64,000 nt of DNA, from contig OY759223.1 of assembly GCA_963662175.1 (NCBI GenBank), forward strand, positions 14,548,249-14,612,248, written 5' to 3'. Numbering within the stretch: the stretch's first letter is position 1; every line of letters begins with the position of its first letter. Source of the DNA: Aradus depressus (Eukaryota > Arthropoda > Insecta > Hemiptera > Aradidae). The translations under genes and the position numbers were made by a program. The notes under the pieces are model-generated. The model made no database searches. It worked only from the letters and a program-made list of their open reading frames with translations, and was not told the DNA's origin. Shown piece by piece: positions 53,511 through 63,099 of this stretch.

Positions 53511-53930
53511 GTGGTTTTTGGAGTTGAGTCTGACCCGACCCCCCCACCCCCCCCCCCCCCCCCCCCCACTTCTGCCGATTCCACTGAAAATTGATAAGTG
53601 TCGTCTTTATAGGGTTTTTAATTCATTGTGTCAATACATTCATTACAACGGCAATTATGAATGTTTTTGAGTTAAGCCTCCCCCCTAATCCCCCCTTCCC
53701 TTTGGCCGATTTAGCTGAAAATCAATTCTATCTGGATTCAGATCTAAAATTTCGTGTCGATACGTTCATTCTATCGGGAGTTATCGTGTTCACAGACACA
53801 CACACACGGACAGACATTTTTTATTTCATATTTGGAATCTGAAGGTCGGAAAAGACGAAATTCCGTTGAAAACTCAATATCAAAAGTTTGATGGCAACAT
53901 AACTTTGTATATCTGAGGAAGTAATAATGG
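53160..53930 (+). repeat. Repeat C copies
   Basis: CCCCCCTAATCCCGCCTTCC, CGTGTCGATACATACATTCT, TTCATTACAACGGCAATTAT and GTTGAAAACTCAATATC. Includes a C homopolymer at about 53551-53567 and (CA)n at about 53796. Confidence 0.65.
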
Positions 53931-54164
53931 ATCAACACAGGAGGGCTTTGGTTTATTTAGTTTTGCCCAACAAAATCCCTGGAGCAGGATGCAGTTAAGG
54001 CTAAAGATCCCAATGTTTATGGTGTATGTATACAGCCTACACATGGAGAACCATATGTGAGTGCACCCACCACATGTCACATCGCCCTTTGCTCCATCTG
54101 TACACCATATCTCCTCCATATAACGAGCAATGTCTATTGCATATGGTCGCAATATATACTATTT
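53931..54164. other. Unassigned stretch
   Basis: No family recognised; a 90-residue minus-strand frame lacks support. Confidence 0.3.
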
Positions 54165-54735
54165 ATTTTCCCTCCTATACAAAGTATAGGGGAAGTTATG
54201 TAATCAGTTAGAAATTCAATGTTGAGTTTCCACCGTCTATGTATTTTTCCAGCACGATTTATTCAATTAATTTTCGCTTTCCCTCCAAAGACAATCGACT
54301 ATTTGGGCTAAAAGTCAAGATTCATTAGGGTGTTCAAAGTCGAGTCTGCCTTCTCCTTCCCTTCGACCGATTTCGCGGAAACTTAATAGGTGTCATCCTT
54401 ATTTGGTATGCATTTAAATATAAAATTTCATGTCAATACATTCATTACAACAGCAGTTATTAGTTTTTGAGTAAATTCCCTCATCCCCTCTAACCTTTGG
54501 CCGATTTGACTGAAAATCAATAGGTGTTGTGCTTAGAAGAATCAAGATACACATATAATATTTCGTGTCAATACATTCATTCTATCGGGAGTTATCGTGT
54601 TCAGAACTACAGTAATTTTCAATTTTGGAATCAGCAGGTCGGAAAACATAAATTTCCGTTGAAAACTCAGCTTCGAATTTCTGACCAATTAATTTACATA
54701 ACTTCCCCTATACTTCGTAATTCTGTCTATGTGTC
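54165..54735 (+). repeat. Repeat C copy
   Basis: CTATACAAAGTATAGGGGAA, ATTCATTACAACAGCAGTTA, TTCATTCTATCGGGAGTTAT and ATAACTTCCCCTATACTTCG. Confidence 0.7.
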
Positions 54736-54865
54736 TGTTCACAATAACTCAGGAGTTGAATGTATCGATACAAAATTAAATATTTTTATATCGATTGGAT
54801 GGTACAATGCCGGTGATACATTGACGAAGTTCTTAAACTATAGGTAAGAACTAGTTGGGGAGTTA

Positions 54866-55110
54866 CTTGACTCATGGCCGAGTTTTAACTACGACGTCGT
54901 ATCGCCTACTACCAGAGCGCTCTTTCGTCGCTCTGGTGAACATAAACCCGGCTCTATTGTGGTCCTATGGGTATATACCATCTCTATATCACAAACATTA
55001 ACGAGTACCTGTCTTCGCACAGACTCCGGACCATCGTTTAACATCCCACCCGAAGGACGGCATGCTCAGGTTTTTTTTTACCTCCCAGATAAAATAAATT
55101 AAGGGTTATA
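54866..55110 (-). repeat. SINE-A copy
   Basis: TTGACTCATGGCCGAGTTTT, TATCGCCTACTACCAGAGCG and ACATCCCACCCGAAGGACGG. The tRNA-like head is missing. Confidence 0.75.
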
Positions 55111-55486
55111 AACTTGTCCTGCTCTCTTATGTGATGAACTATATAGGATAGGTCCTCTGCCTCCTGAATAGTGAAAGCCATGTTCCGTTTTGCCTCTTTT
55201 GAGGCCCCCTTTTGATCTGTCCCAGCCATTGAACAACATTTGTTCCAGACAGGTAATACTTGGTCCCAGTCTAGTTTCCCCTCTGCAAATCATCCCCTCT
55301 CCCCACTATAATCCTAGCTACACTTTCTCCTTCTACCACTCAACAAGTAGTCCCTGAATTGAAACTCTTTTGAAGTGCTTAGCAATTAAAGTGAGGTCGA
55401 AAAAAAAAAAACGGGCACAGCTACGACTACGTCTAGTAAATTCAGTTTTTCAAATTAAAACAAAAGAAATCTTTCTTATTTTATGA
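55111..55486. other. Unassigned stretch with two minus-strand frames
   Basis: Minus-strand frames of about 60 codons overlap at 55038-55293. One includes KRNMAFTIQEAEDLSYIVHH, which has protein-like composition, but I see no splice sites or family that would support an exon. Confidence 0.25.
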
Positions 55487-55805
55487 GGGCGCTCAGTGGT
55501 ATGCGTGCTTGCCTTCTGAGCTCAAGAACGTAGGTTCAAATCCCGACCGAGGCCCTTAGTTTATTTTATCTGGGAGGTAAAATAAACTTAAGCACGCCGT
55601 CCTTCGGATGGGACGTTAAGCGATGGTCCCGAGCCTGTACGATGTCAGGTACTCGTTAAAGACCCCTGCCCTAGGTGAATAAAAATTTAGGGTAGGCCAA
55701 ATTTAGGACTTCCACAGTAGAGTCAGGCTCATGTCCATCAGAGTGACGAAAGAGCGCTCCGGTGGTAGGCGATATGACCTCGTAGTTGAAGCCCCTGAGT
55801 CAAAA
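55487..55805 (+). repeat. SINE-A copy, nearly full length
   Basis: GGGCGCTCAGTGGTATGCGT, AGGTTCAAATCCCGACCGAG, GGGACGTTAAGCGATGGTCC and a truncated tail. Confidence 0.88.
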
Positions 55806-55935
55806 AACTTAACCTAATCTTTCTTATTTTCTTTATTTCATATATATTTATGCTATATACATTTCATGGTAACTATCATAATAGATTATTACTTAATTTC
55901 ACTAAAAGTAGAAAGAGCTGTATTTTTGTTGTCAA

Positions 55936-56215
55936 TTGTGTAGTACGATTTATTATAAAACAAGTTTCAACCCTTCATCTTTCATAAATAATACATATTA
56001 CAAATAAAATAAATACATAACTCTCTTGAAAGAGAAGGATGAGTGTCGGTAAAAAGTTTGGTATATTACGGATAGATGGCGGTTCGCGAATCTTCTACTA
56101 ACTTTGAGACACAGCCATTGGGGATTTCGTCTATTGTTTTGTTTTTATAGAACCGTATTTAAGGGATGAAAGAGGAAGGGTTAAAACTTGTTTTATAATC
56201 AATCGCACTACACAA
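55936..56215. mobile_element. MITE-G copy 1
   Basis: Inverted ends of about 50 bp: TTGTGTAGTACGATTTATTA ... CAACCCTTCATCTTTCAT and its complement ending CACTACACAA. Matches the reversed copy at 58410-58679 throughout. Confidence 0.8.
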
Positions 56216-56262
56216 GCTTTCTATCGGCGTTTGGTTCATTATTCTACGATTATTATTTTAGG

Positions 56263-56266
<4 letters not shown>

Positions 56267-56305
<39 letters not shown>

Positions 56306-57652
56306 CATTGCTCGGGACTCGAGACGGTTCACCATCACCATACCCACTAAAACCCCCTCCTTGCCGATCCTGATTCCCTTCCGCGGAACTGACGGTCTGT
56401 CATTACTTCGCGGAAGGGAGGAAGGGTGGCTGGTAACGCCCCTTCTTCTGTTTTATTACCGCTACTGTTCCTTGTCAGCCCTCTCCTGAAGGGCCAACCC
56501 GCCCATGATGAGCGCTGCAAGATCGCAGCCTTCATCCCACGACTCCTGGGAGCGCAGCATAGCGTCCACGTAACTGGTAGCAGTCAGTGGGGCGCCCATG
56601 CTGCACTCCAGATTTTTCCTTCCCTCCTCAAATCTGGGGCATTTGAGGAGGACATGCTCCGCCGACTCCGTCTCACCAAGGCACGCGGGGCAGTCTGGTG
56701 TTGTTGCTGCCCCGATTTTGTGGAGGTACCCCCGGAACCCACCGTGTCCCGTGAGTACCTGGGTGAGGTGGTAATTCACCTCCCCATGCTTTCTGGTGAG
56801 CCAAGGCTCGACTCGAGGGATGAGCCGATGGGTCCACCGTCCCTTTGTGGACTTGTCCCATTCTTCCTGCCACTCCCTAATTGTCCTGGCCCTCTCTGGC
56901 TCTGCTGGACCAGGGCTGGCCCCCGCGTCCTGATAGAAGACCCGGTTTCCCCTGTGGTCGAAGCGCTGCACCACCTCTTCCACCTGAACCTGGTCTTGTT
57001 TCCTTTTGAAGTGTCGCGTACGTTCCCGTGCCAAGAGGTCAATGGGGGGCAGCCCAGCAATTACATAGGCAGCGTCGCCAGAAACTGTTCGGTAGGCGCA
57101 TGCGACTCTCAGTGCGCTTCGCCTGTGAGCGGGGGCGATCAGCCTCAGGTATGAGGGAATCCTCGTTGCATCTGCCCATGTCGGGGCCCCGTGCAGAAGG
57201 ATGGAAGTGCTGACTCCTGCCAGCAGTCTTCTCCTGCTCTGCCTAGGGCCACCGACGTTGGGCAGAATTCTCGAAATCGCCGCCGATGTCCTGGCGGCTT
57301 TCGCTCCCACGTATTTGAGGTGCTCCCTAAAAGTGAGCCTCTGATCCAGCATTACTCCCAGGTACCTGATTGCCGGTTGGGTCTCGATAGTATAACCCTG
57401 GAAGGTCAGTGACATGTTGGTTCTGGCCTTCCTCCCGGTGAAGAGTACTGCATTCGTCTTGTGGATGGCCAGGGAAAGGCCCACAGAGCTCATCCAACGG
57501 TGTATCCGCTCCATGGCAGCCTGGAATTTGCGTTCCAGGTTTTCCAGATCATCAGCCACTATGACGATCCCTACATCGTCAGCATACGCCACCAAGGTAA
57601 GGTCTTCTGGCATTGGCAGGCTCAGCAAGCCATTGTACAGGATGTTCCACAG
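56267..57652 (-). mobile_element. 5'-truncated R1-type LINE
   Basis: Flanked by a 13-bp target duplication, TATTTTAGGAGAT, at 56254-56266 and 57653-57665. A 40-nt poly(A) tail (T run 56266-56305) marks its 3' end. Begins in the middle of RT. Confidence 0.92.
56462..57651 (-). CDS. R1-type LINE ORF2, C-terminal part (5'-truncated)
   Basis: Would encode the back half of a non-LTR reverse transcriptase. The frame enters from the truncation point and runs about 396 codons to a stop at 56462 without interruption. It has the catalytic YADDVGIVI, then GLSLAIHKTNAVLF, RYLGVMLDQRLTF (RT motifs 5 to thumb), an EWQEEWDKSTKGRWTHRLIP block typical of R1 elements, and a zinc knuckle in CPACLGETESAEHVLLKC. 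The endonuclease and RT motifs 1-4 are missing, so it is not functional. The intact frame suggests recent insertion. The large plus-strand frame opposite (56426-57154) is its shadow. Confidence 0.9.
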
Positions 57653-57822
57653 TATTTTAGGAGATATAAGTTCTCAAAGTGACACATTTTCGTGACGCAC
57701 TTTAACCCCCCGTACCGCCGGGAAAGACGCAGTTTTACGCCAAAAAAAATTTATCCCGCCAAACTTGTTTTACATTAAAAAAATCTCAGCTAATTTTATT
57801 ACAATAATCCCGGTTGTCAGAG

Positions 57823-57970
57823 AGCGCCGGTAGCTCAAAACTAACATGCTATAGCCTACTGAGTTCAAGATCGCGGGTTCGTAACCCGGCTGAGGCCTTT
57901 AGTTTATTTTATCTGGGAAGTAAGTTTAGTTTATCACAGCGACGATAGAGCACTCTAGTAGTAGACGACT
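57823..57970 (+). repeat. SINE-A fragment in MITE-H
   Basis: GAGCGCCGGTAGCTCAAAAC, GCGGGTTCGTAACCCGGCTG, then a deletion to CGACGATAGAGCACTCTAGT. Confidence 0.75.
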
Positions 57971-58242
57971 TAGAACTGCGTCTTTCCGGGATTAAAGTGC
58001 ATCACGAAAATGGGTCACGCTGTGAGAGCTTGTATCTCCTAAAATAATAATTGGTGGAATGCGAGCATGTTGGCAGAGTACTGCTGGTTTTTGGTACGAG
58101 AAACTTCTACCTCATGGTACAAAAGGAAAGCAAGCACCGAATGAAGGTACTTATTTATTTATTATTATTTACAGCTAAAATCTTTTCATTCCCTCCAAAT
58201 CAAATTCATGGTCATCAAATTATCGAAAAGTGATAAAAATAG

Positions 58243-58266
58243 GTGGGGGGGGGGGGGGGGGGGGGG
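58243..58266. repeat. G homopolymer, about 24 bp
   Basis: Uninterrupted G run within the loop of the large inverted repeat. Confidence 0.9.
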
Positions 58267-58409
58267 CAACCCCGAAAACGGGGGTCATATTCGGATTCAG
58301 GAGGTCATTTTACATAAGAATCAGCAGGATTAATGTCAGTGCTCGAAAAATTTTTTTTTTTGCAGACCAGTGTAATCGTAGAATAATGAACCAAAAACCA
58401 ATAGGAAGC

Positions 58410-58679
58410 TTGTGTAGTACGATTTATTATAAAACAAGTTTCAACCCTTCATCTTTCATCCCTTAAATTTGGTTGCATAAAAACAAAAAAAATAGGCGAA
58501 ATCCCGAATGGCTGTGTCTCAAAGTTAGTAGAATATCCGCGAACCGCCATCTATCCGTAATATACCAAACTTTTTACCGACACGCATCCTTCTCTTTCAA
58601 GAGAGTTATGTATTTATTTTATATGTATTATTTATGACGAAGGGTTGAAACTTGTTTTATAATAAATCGTACTACACAA
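58410..58679. mobile_element. MITE-G copy 2 (inverted)
   Basis: TTGTGTAGTACGATTTATTA to ATAAATCGTACTACACAA. It lies in inverted orientation to copy 1, and the flanking homology (GTAGAATAATGAACCAAAAA) extends the repeat beyond the MITE ends. Confidence 0.8.
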
Positions 58680-59187
58680 CTGACAACAATAATATTCTAT
58701 AGTAACTAACTATAATTACTATACTGTATGTGAGAATTATAAAGCTGTAAAAATATATATTATATTTTGTGTTTGTAATAGTGATCCATATTTGTGTATG
58801 CCCATTAAGTCAATGGGTGAGTTATATATATATAAACAATGGGGAAGGAATGCTCGGGTGTAGAGGGGGTTCCTGAGGGATATTCTGGAACTCTGGAATC
58901 TCTGTCTGTGCCATGTCTCCTCGGGCCAAGTTTGCTACCGTTTTCACTTAGTACAGTCACACATTCGTCTGCCGTACTTTCACTAAGCACGTTTTAAATA
59001 CACCTCACGCATCAAACTCTAGTCTACAAAATTTCTCTCCTGATAGTCATTAATTCTACCTAAGCTAATATCCTGGATATCTATACCTTCTGATCACTTG
59101 AGGCTCTTTCAAAATAAAATCAATGGAAAAGGGGTAAAAAAAGGTGAATCGTCGGAAATGTACCATTTACTTAGCCTTATTCGAAGA
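58680..59187. other. Unassigned stretch
   Basis: The 58840-58990 segment is less AT-rich, with two overlapping minus-strand frames (61 and 29 codons) but no splice or family support. Confidence 0.3.
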
Positions 59188-59850
59188 CGCCGGTAGCTCA
59201 GTGGTCTGCGTGTTCACAACCCGGCCGAGGCCTTTAGTTTATTTTATTTATGAAGTAAAATAAACTCAAGCACGCCATCCTTCGGGACGATAAGCAATGG
59301 TCCCGAGCCTGTACGATGTCAGGTACTCGTTAAAGTTCCCTATCCTAGGTGAATAAAAATTTTGGGAAGGCAAAATTTAGGACTCCCATAGTAGAGAGGG
59401 GCTCGTGTCCACCTGAGTGACGAAAAAGCGCTTTGGTAGTAGGCGATATGACCTTTTTTTTTTTATTAATTTTATTTATTTACAACAGCTCAATTACGAA
59501 CTATACTGTCATGTGAAAACAACAAGATATCAGCAATAAAATTATAAGTAAAGTAATGAATTATAAAGAAAAAAAGAAAAAAAAAAAAGTTTACAGATTG
59601 TGAATAAATTAAATTACTATTTCAATGTCTATTAGTTTTTTATATTTGTCTTTGACGGGGTTGTTGAGGCAAACTTGCAGGGTGTCGTCCGGTTGAGATC
59701 TGGATACTTTCGTCTCGTCTCCTCGTACTTCAGACACTTCATTATGACGTGGTCCATATCCTCTGTGCTGCCGCACCGGTCGCACTGAGAACTATCAGTC
59801 ACCTTGATGATGTGTAGGTTTCTGTTGACCTTATAGTTAAAGCCCGAGTC
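59188..59850 (+). repeat. SINE-A copy split by a LINE fragment
   Basis: GCCGGTAGCTCAGTGGTCTG to GTAGGCGATATGACCT, then the LINE, then TGACCTTATAGTTAAAGCCC. Confidence 0.88.
59455..59825 (-). mobile_element. LINE 3' end inserted in SINE-A
   Basis: Flanked by TGACCT (59449-59454, 59826-59831), with a poly(A) tail seen as a T run at 59454-59464. The minus frame 59825-59632 encodes a knuckle, CDRCGSTEDMDHVIMKC (C-x2-C-x8-H-x4-C), and a short Lys/Thr-rich tail ending in TAA. This is the C-terminus of a Jockey/R1-like ORF2. Confidence 0.85.
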
Positions 59851-59859
59851 ATAATAACC

Positions 59860-60200
59860 AACTTTAGCCTCATCCTAAATTTTGTGTCGTTACATTCATC
59901 GGCAGTTATTACGGTTTTTGAGTCGAACCTCCCTGCTCTGATCCCCTTCCTTTCGGCTGATTTTGCGGAAAATTAACAGATGACGTCCTTACGGGATTTT
60001 GAATTTAAATATATTTCATTTCATTATATATGCAGTTACTGGAGTTTTTGAGTTAGCCCCCTCCCCCGACCCTAGGCCGATTCTGAAATTGTGTGTCGGT
60101 CGATACATTCATTACAACGGCAGTTAATAGAGGTTTTTATGTCACATTCAATCTATCGGGAGTTATAGTTTTCACAGACACGCAGACAGGCAGAAATTAT
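59860..60200 (+). repeat. Repeat C copy
   Basis: TTCATCGGCAGTTATTACGG, TTCATTACAACGGCAGTTAA, TCTATCGGGAGTTATAGTTT and ACACGCAGACAGGCAG. Confidence 0.65.
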
Positions 60201-60208
60201 AGTTGGTT

Positions 60209-60437
60209 GTTATGACTCATGCCCGGGCTTTAACTACGAGGTCATATCGCCTACTACCAGAGCGCTCTTTCGTCACTCTGGTGGACATGAGTCCGACTCT
60301 ACTATGGAAGTTCTAAATTTTGCCTAACCTAAATTTTTATTTACCTAGAGCAGGGGTCTTTAACGAGTACCTGACTTCGAACAGGTTCGGGACCATCGCT
60401 TAACGTCCCATCCGAAGGATGGCGTGCTCAAGTTTAT
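60209..60437 (-). repeat. SINE-A copy
   Basis: GTTATGACTCATGCCCGGGC to CCATCCGAAGGATGGCGTGC, lacking the head. Confidence 0.85.
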
Positions 60438-61313
60438 TTTTATACTTTCTTATATTAAAGGTAATTAAAATAAGTGATAATCAACAATCTCCAAAAACCT
60501 TCACATCAATAAGCAGCTACACTGACCAGTACAGTAGAAGCTCAAAAGGTTCTGTTAAGTTTACTTCCTGCCTTCCCATGTTGAGGACGACTTCAGTCCC
60601 TATGACAAGCTTGCTATGCTCATTAAGGTATGTGATTGTCCTGCCGAACATGGTCTGCCACAGATGCCAAGCATGAGTACTGAGGACGACACCCCCCAAG
60701 TAAGGACGCACGGCATGTCACCTACACATGAATGTATGTTAGAGTGGTCGTTAATAATGCAAGGTTCAAATTTTAACGCTCTCATTATTCCGGCATTATT
60801 CCGGGCCCATAATAAATGATTTAACCCGTGCCGGCAGAGGAATCAAATTTTCCGTGTATTTTAAATGGCGTTTAGTGATGTTTCGGGTTTTTGTTCTATA
60901 ACTATGAAACTGTCTATCGTAAATCTCTGAAAATTTGTACACTACTATTTTTGAAGTTGCTGAACACGAATATTTCATCAAAAGTTAAGTTTGACAAGTT
61001 AAATTAGTCGAAATTCGTTATAGAAATTGACATATATTTCAGGTTTTTTGAATATGTAGTTAAAAGGAATTGTATCTTCTTTTGACAGTATTAAATGTTT
61101 TATTTGTCATTAATCGATGTTTTGTTGGTCGATACCCATCCCTACATGTGCGTAACTTTCGAATGGAGCGCGTTCTTCATGAAAATATCGCGTAATCATC
61201 AAAAAGCGGTTGAATTTCAAATTTTCAATTTTCACTCGCATTTTATTATTTAAATGAATAAAACAAACTTATTTTTGAAATATTGTCTATTCCACTAAAG
61301 ATATATATATTGA
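60438..61313. other. Unassigned stretch with a GC-richer block
   Basis: The segment 60517-60711 is open on the minus strand for 64 codons (GTG start; includes STHAWHLWQTMFGRTITYLN) and is less AT-rich than its surroundings. It could be a decayed exon or transposon piece. A stop directly upstream in frame and no clear splice sites argue against a real exon. The rest is AT-rich. ATTGTCTATTCCACTAAAGA at about 61280 recalls MITE-D. Confidence 0.3.
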
Positions 61314-61850
61314 AATGATTCTTATACTATGAATTTAATTTTATTTTTTAAATTGCCCCACGTTGGGCGCCAATGATATGATTAATGATTCTATGAATTT
61401 ATTTTTATTTTTTTAAATTGCCCCACGTTGGGCGCCAATGAAATGATTAATGCTTCTATGAATTGATTACCTGTTCATTTTTTTTTTTAGCAAATGCCCC
61501 ACGTTGGGCGCCAATGAAATGATTAATGATTCTAAAAATAAATTCATAGAATCAAGAATCATTTCATTGGCGCCCAACGTGGGGCAATTTAAAAAATAAA
61601 ATTAAATTCATAGTGTAAGAATCATTTCATTGGCGCCCAACGTGGGGCATTTGCTAAAAAAAAAAATGAACAGGTAATCAATTCATAGAAGCATTAATCA
61701 TTTCATTGGCGCCCAACGTGGGGCAATTTAAAAAAATAAAAATAAATTCATAGAATCATTAATCATATCATTGGCGCCCAACGTGGGGCAATTTAAAAAA
61801 TAAAATTAAATTCATAGTATAAGAATCATTTCATTGGCGCCCAACTAAGT
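61314..61850. repeat. Palindromic array of tRNA-Lys primer-binding sites
   Basis: TGGCGCCCAACGTGGGGC, the complement of the insect tRNA-Lys(CUU) 3' end, occurs three times reversed (near 61355, 61420, 61496) and four times forward (near 61567, 61631, 61707, 61771). A truncated eighth copy, TGGCGCCCAACT, is near 61834. Units are 64-76 bp apart, with AATTCATAGAATCATTAATC-type spacers. Left arm 61314-61525 and right arm 61619-61832 are near-perfect inverted copies around a spacer of about 93 bp. Confidence 0.93.
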
Positions 61851-61941
61851 GGCCAATTAGAGTGTGCGAATAAAGGGAAATCTAATTGATCTGTAATATC
61901 TTGTAATTTTTTTTGTTGAATAAGTAGCATTGTGAAGCAAG

Positions 61942-63099
61942 ATGGCGGACGAGGACACAGGTGAGTCGACCCATAGCATGGCGGGAGAGCAAGGTCCGGA
62001 GTTTGTTTACGATGGGGAGGCGGGAGAATTAGCTGCAGGAATGGACGGAATCGGGAGTGGCCTCGGCGGATTAGGACTCCGGAACGTAGATAGCGATGTT
62101 CGGGAATCTGGATTTGTAGAAGGAACGGGAGAAAATTCTATGATAGTCATGAGTCCGCTTATAGGAAGGTCGAATTCGGGGGATGAGGAAGCAAATAAAA
62201 AGAAAGACGATAATCCGTTTAATCCGAGCCAATTTGATCAAATGATGGATCGTATGCAAAATCAATTTGAACAGTTAAATCAACAGTTAAGTTGTAAGAT
62301 AGAAACAATAAATGAAACAATAAATAAAAATATAGAGCAACTAAGGGGGGAACAACAAAATAATAACACGAATGAAATAATAGTGGAGACAAAAACAGAT
62401 CTTATTGAAGTTGAAAATAAATGTGAAAATAAATTAATAACAGATGAGAAAAAGAAATTAAATGAAATAGGTAATGCTCAGAAAAATGAATTAGAAATAA
62501 GTAAAAGCAAATCAAATAGGAACAAAAATAGAAAGGAAAATAGAAAAATAAAATTGAACAAAGAAATAAATAAAGATTATATTCCGTTTAATACATTATG
62601 TCGGCTAGGTTTTATTAGAAAAAGTTATACATTTTCAAAAATATCCAAAGATAAAATAAAAAACAAAAATATCGTTATCTTGAAAGTAAAATTAACAGAA
62701 ATAAATTATAAGAAAATTTGTAAAGGAAATTTGGGCCCTATTTGCCAAGAAAGTTGTGATAAGAAAAAATTAAAGAAAACTAATAAAAGAAAAGCTAAAG
62801 TAATGTTGCAGCCAAATTCTAGGAGAATTAGATATCGGAAGATAAAGTTGTACAAATATGAAAATAAACAGAAACAAAGTGCTTACTTTAAAATACCAAA
62901 ACTAATAAGCTTAATTAAAAATCACACTAAATTAAAGAAAATTAAAAATCACAAGAAATTTAAAAAAAAAAAAAGTTTCCTTCAGATAAACCGATGGATT
63001 ATTTTTGATAACAAGGAGCTCGTAATTGGATTTTTAAATGAACTTATGGCTATGGTTTATGTTTTTATAAATATATTTTTCTTAAATCATAATAATTAA
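61942..63099 (+). CDS. Gag-like ORF of a retroelement (385 residues)
   Basis: ATG 61942 follows the primer-site array by about 90 bp, the position expected for gag after a leader. Residues 1-80 are acidic and Gly-rich. Residues about 90-135 form a Gln/Asn-rich coiled coil (DQMMDRMQNQFEQLNQQLSC). The rest is very Lys-rich, with a hydrophobic end (ELMAMVYVFINIFFL). A Cys-containing segment (CKGNLGPICQESC) is not a standard CCHC knuckle. No capsid domain is recognised, and no protease, RT or integrase follows in the 900 bp left. The coil-first layout recalls the gag at 19313 but I see no direct sequence match. Best reading: a gag-only non-autonomous LTR element or a 5' part of one. The C-terminal half may be non-gag sequence read through. 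Confidence 0.6.
   Translation: MADEDTGESTHSMAGEQGPEFVYDGEAGELAAGMDGIGSGLGGLGLRNVDSDVRESGFVEGTGENSMIVMSPLIGRSNSGDEEANKKKDDNPFNPSQFDQMMDRMQNQFEQLNQQLSCKIETINETINKNIEQLRGEQQNNNTNEIIVETKTDLIEVENKCENKLITDEKKKLNEIGNAQKNELEISKSKSNRNKNRKENRKIKLNKEINKDYIPFNTLCRLGFIRKSYTFSKISKDKIKNKNIVILKVKLTEINYKKICKGNLGPICQESCDKKKLKKTNKRKAKVMLQPNSRRIRYRKIKLYKYENKQKQSAYFKIPKLISLIKNHTKLKKIKNHKKFKKKKSFLQINRWIIFDNKELVIGFLNELMAMVYVFINIFFLNHNN

Larger units (their letters stand above)
56249..58051. mobile_element. MITE-H interrupted by a LINE and a SINE
   Basis: Ends ATTATTATTTTAGGAGATA and TATCTCCTAAAATAATAAT are perfect complements. Homology continues inward (TTTTCGTGACGCACTTTAA / TTAAAGTGCATCACGAAAA). The LINE 56267-57652 sits inside the left end and the SINE fragment 57823-57970 in the centre. 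Confidence 0.75.

Noticed and set aside
55487..55560. Possible tRNA genes at SINE heads
   Set aside because: A and B boxes are present but the acceptor stem and anticodon arm do not fold as a tRNA, and each is followed by the SINE body.
56426..57154. 242-residue plus-strand open frame
   Set aside because: It is the antisense shadow of the R1-type LINE reading frame, which has clear RT and zinc-knuckle motifs.
58840..58990. Possible coding exon on the minus strand
   Set aside because: Two competing frames are open, neither with splice signals, and the sequence runs into an AT repeat.
60517..60711. 64-codon minus-strand frame, possible host exon
   Set aside because: A stop lies directly upstream in frame, there is no convincing splice site, and no family is recognised.
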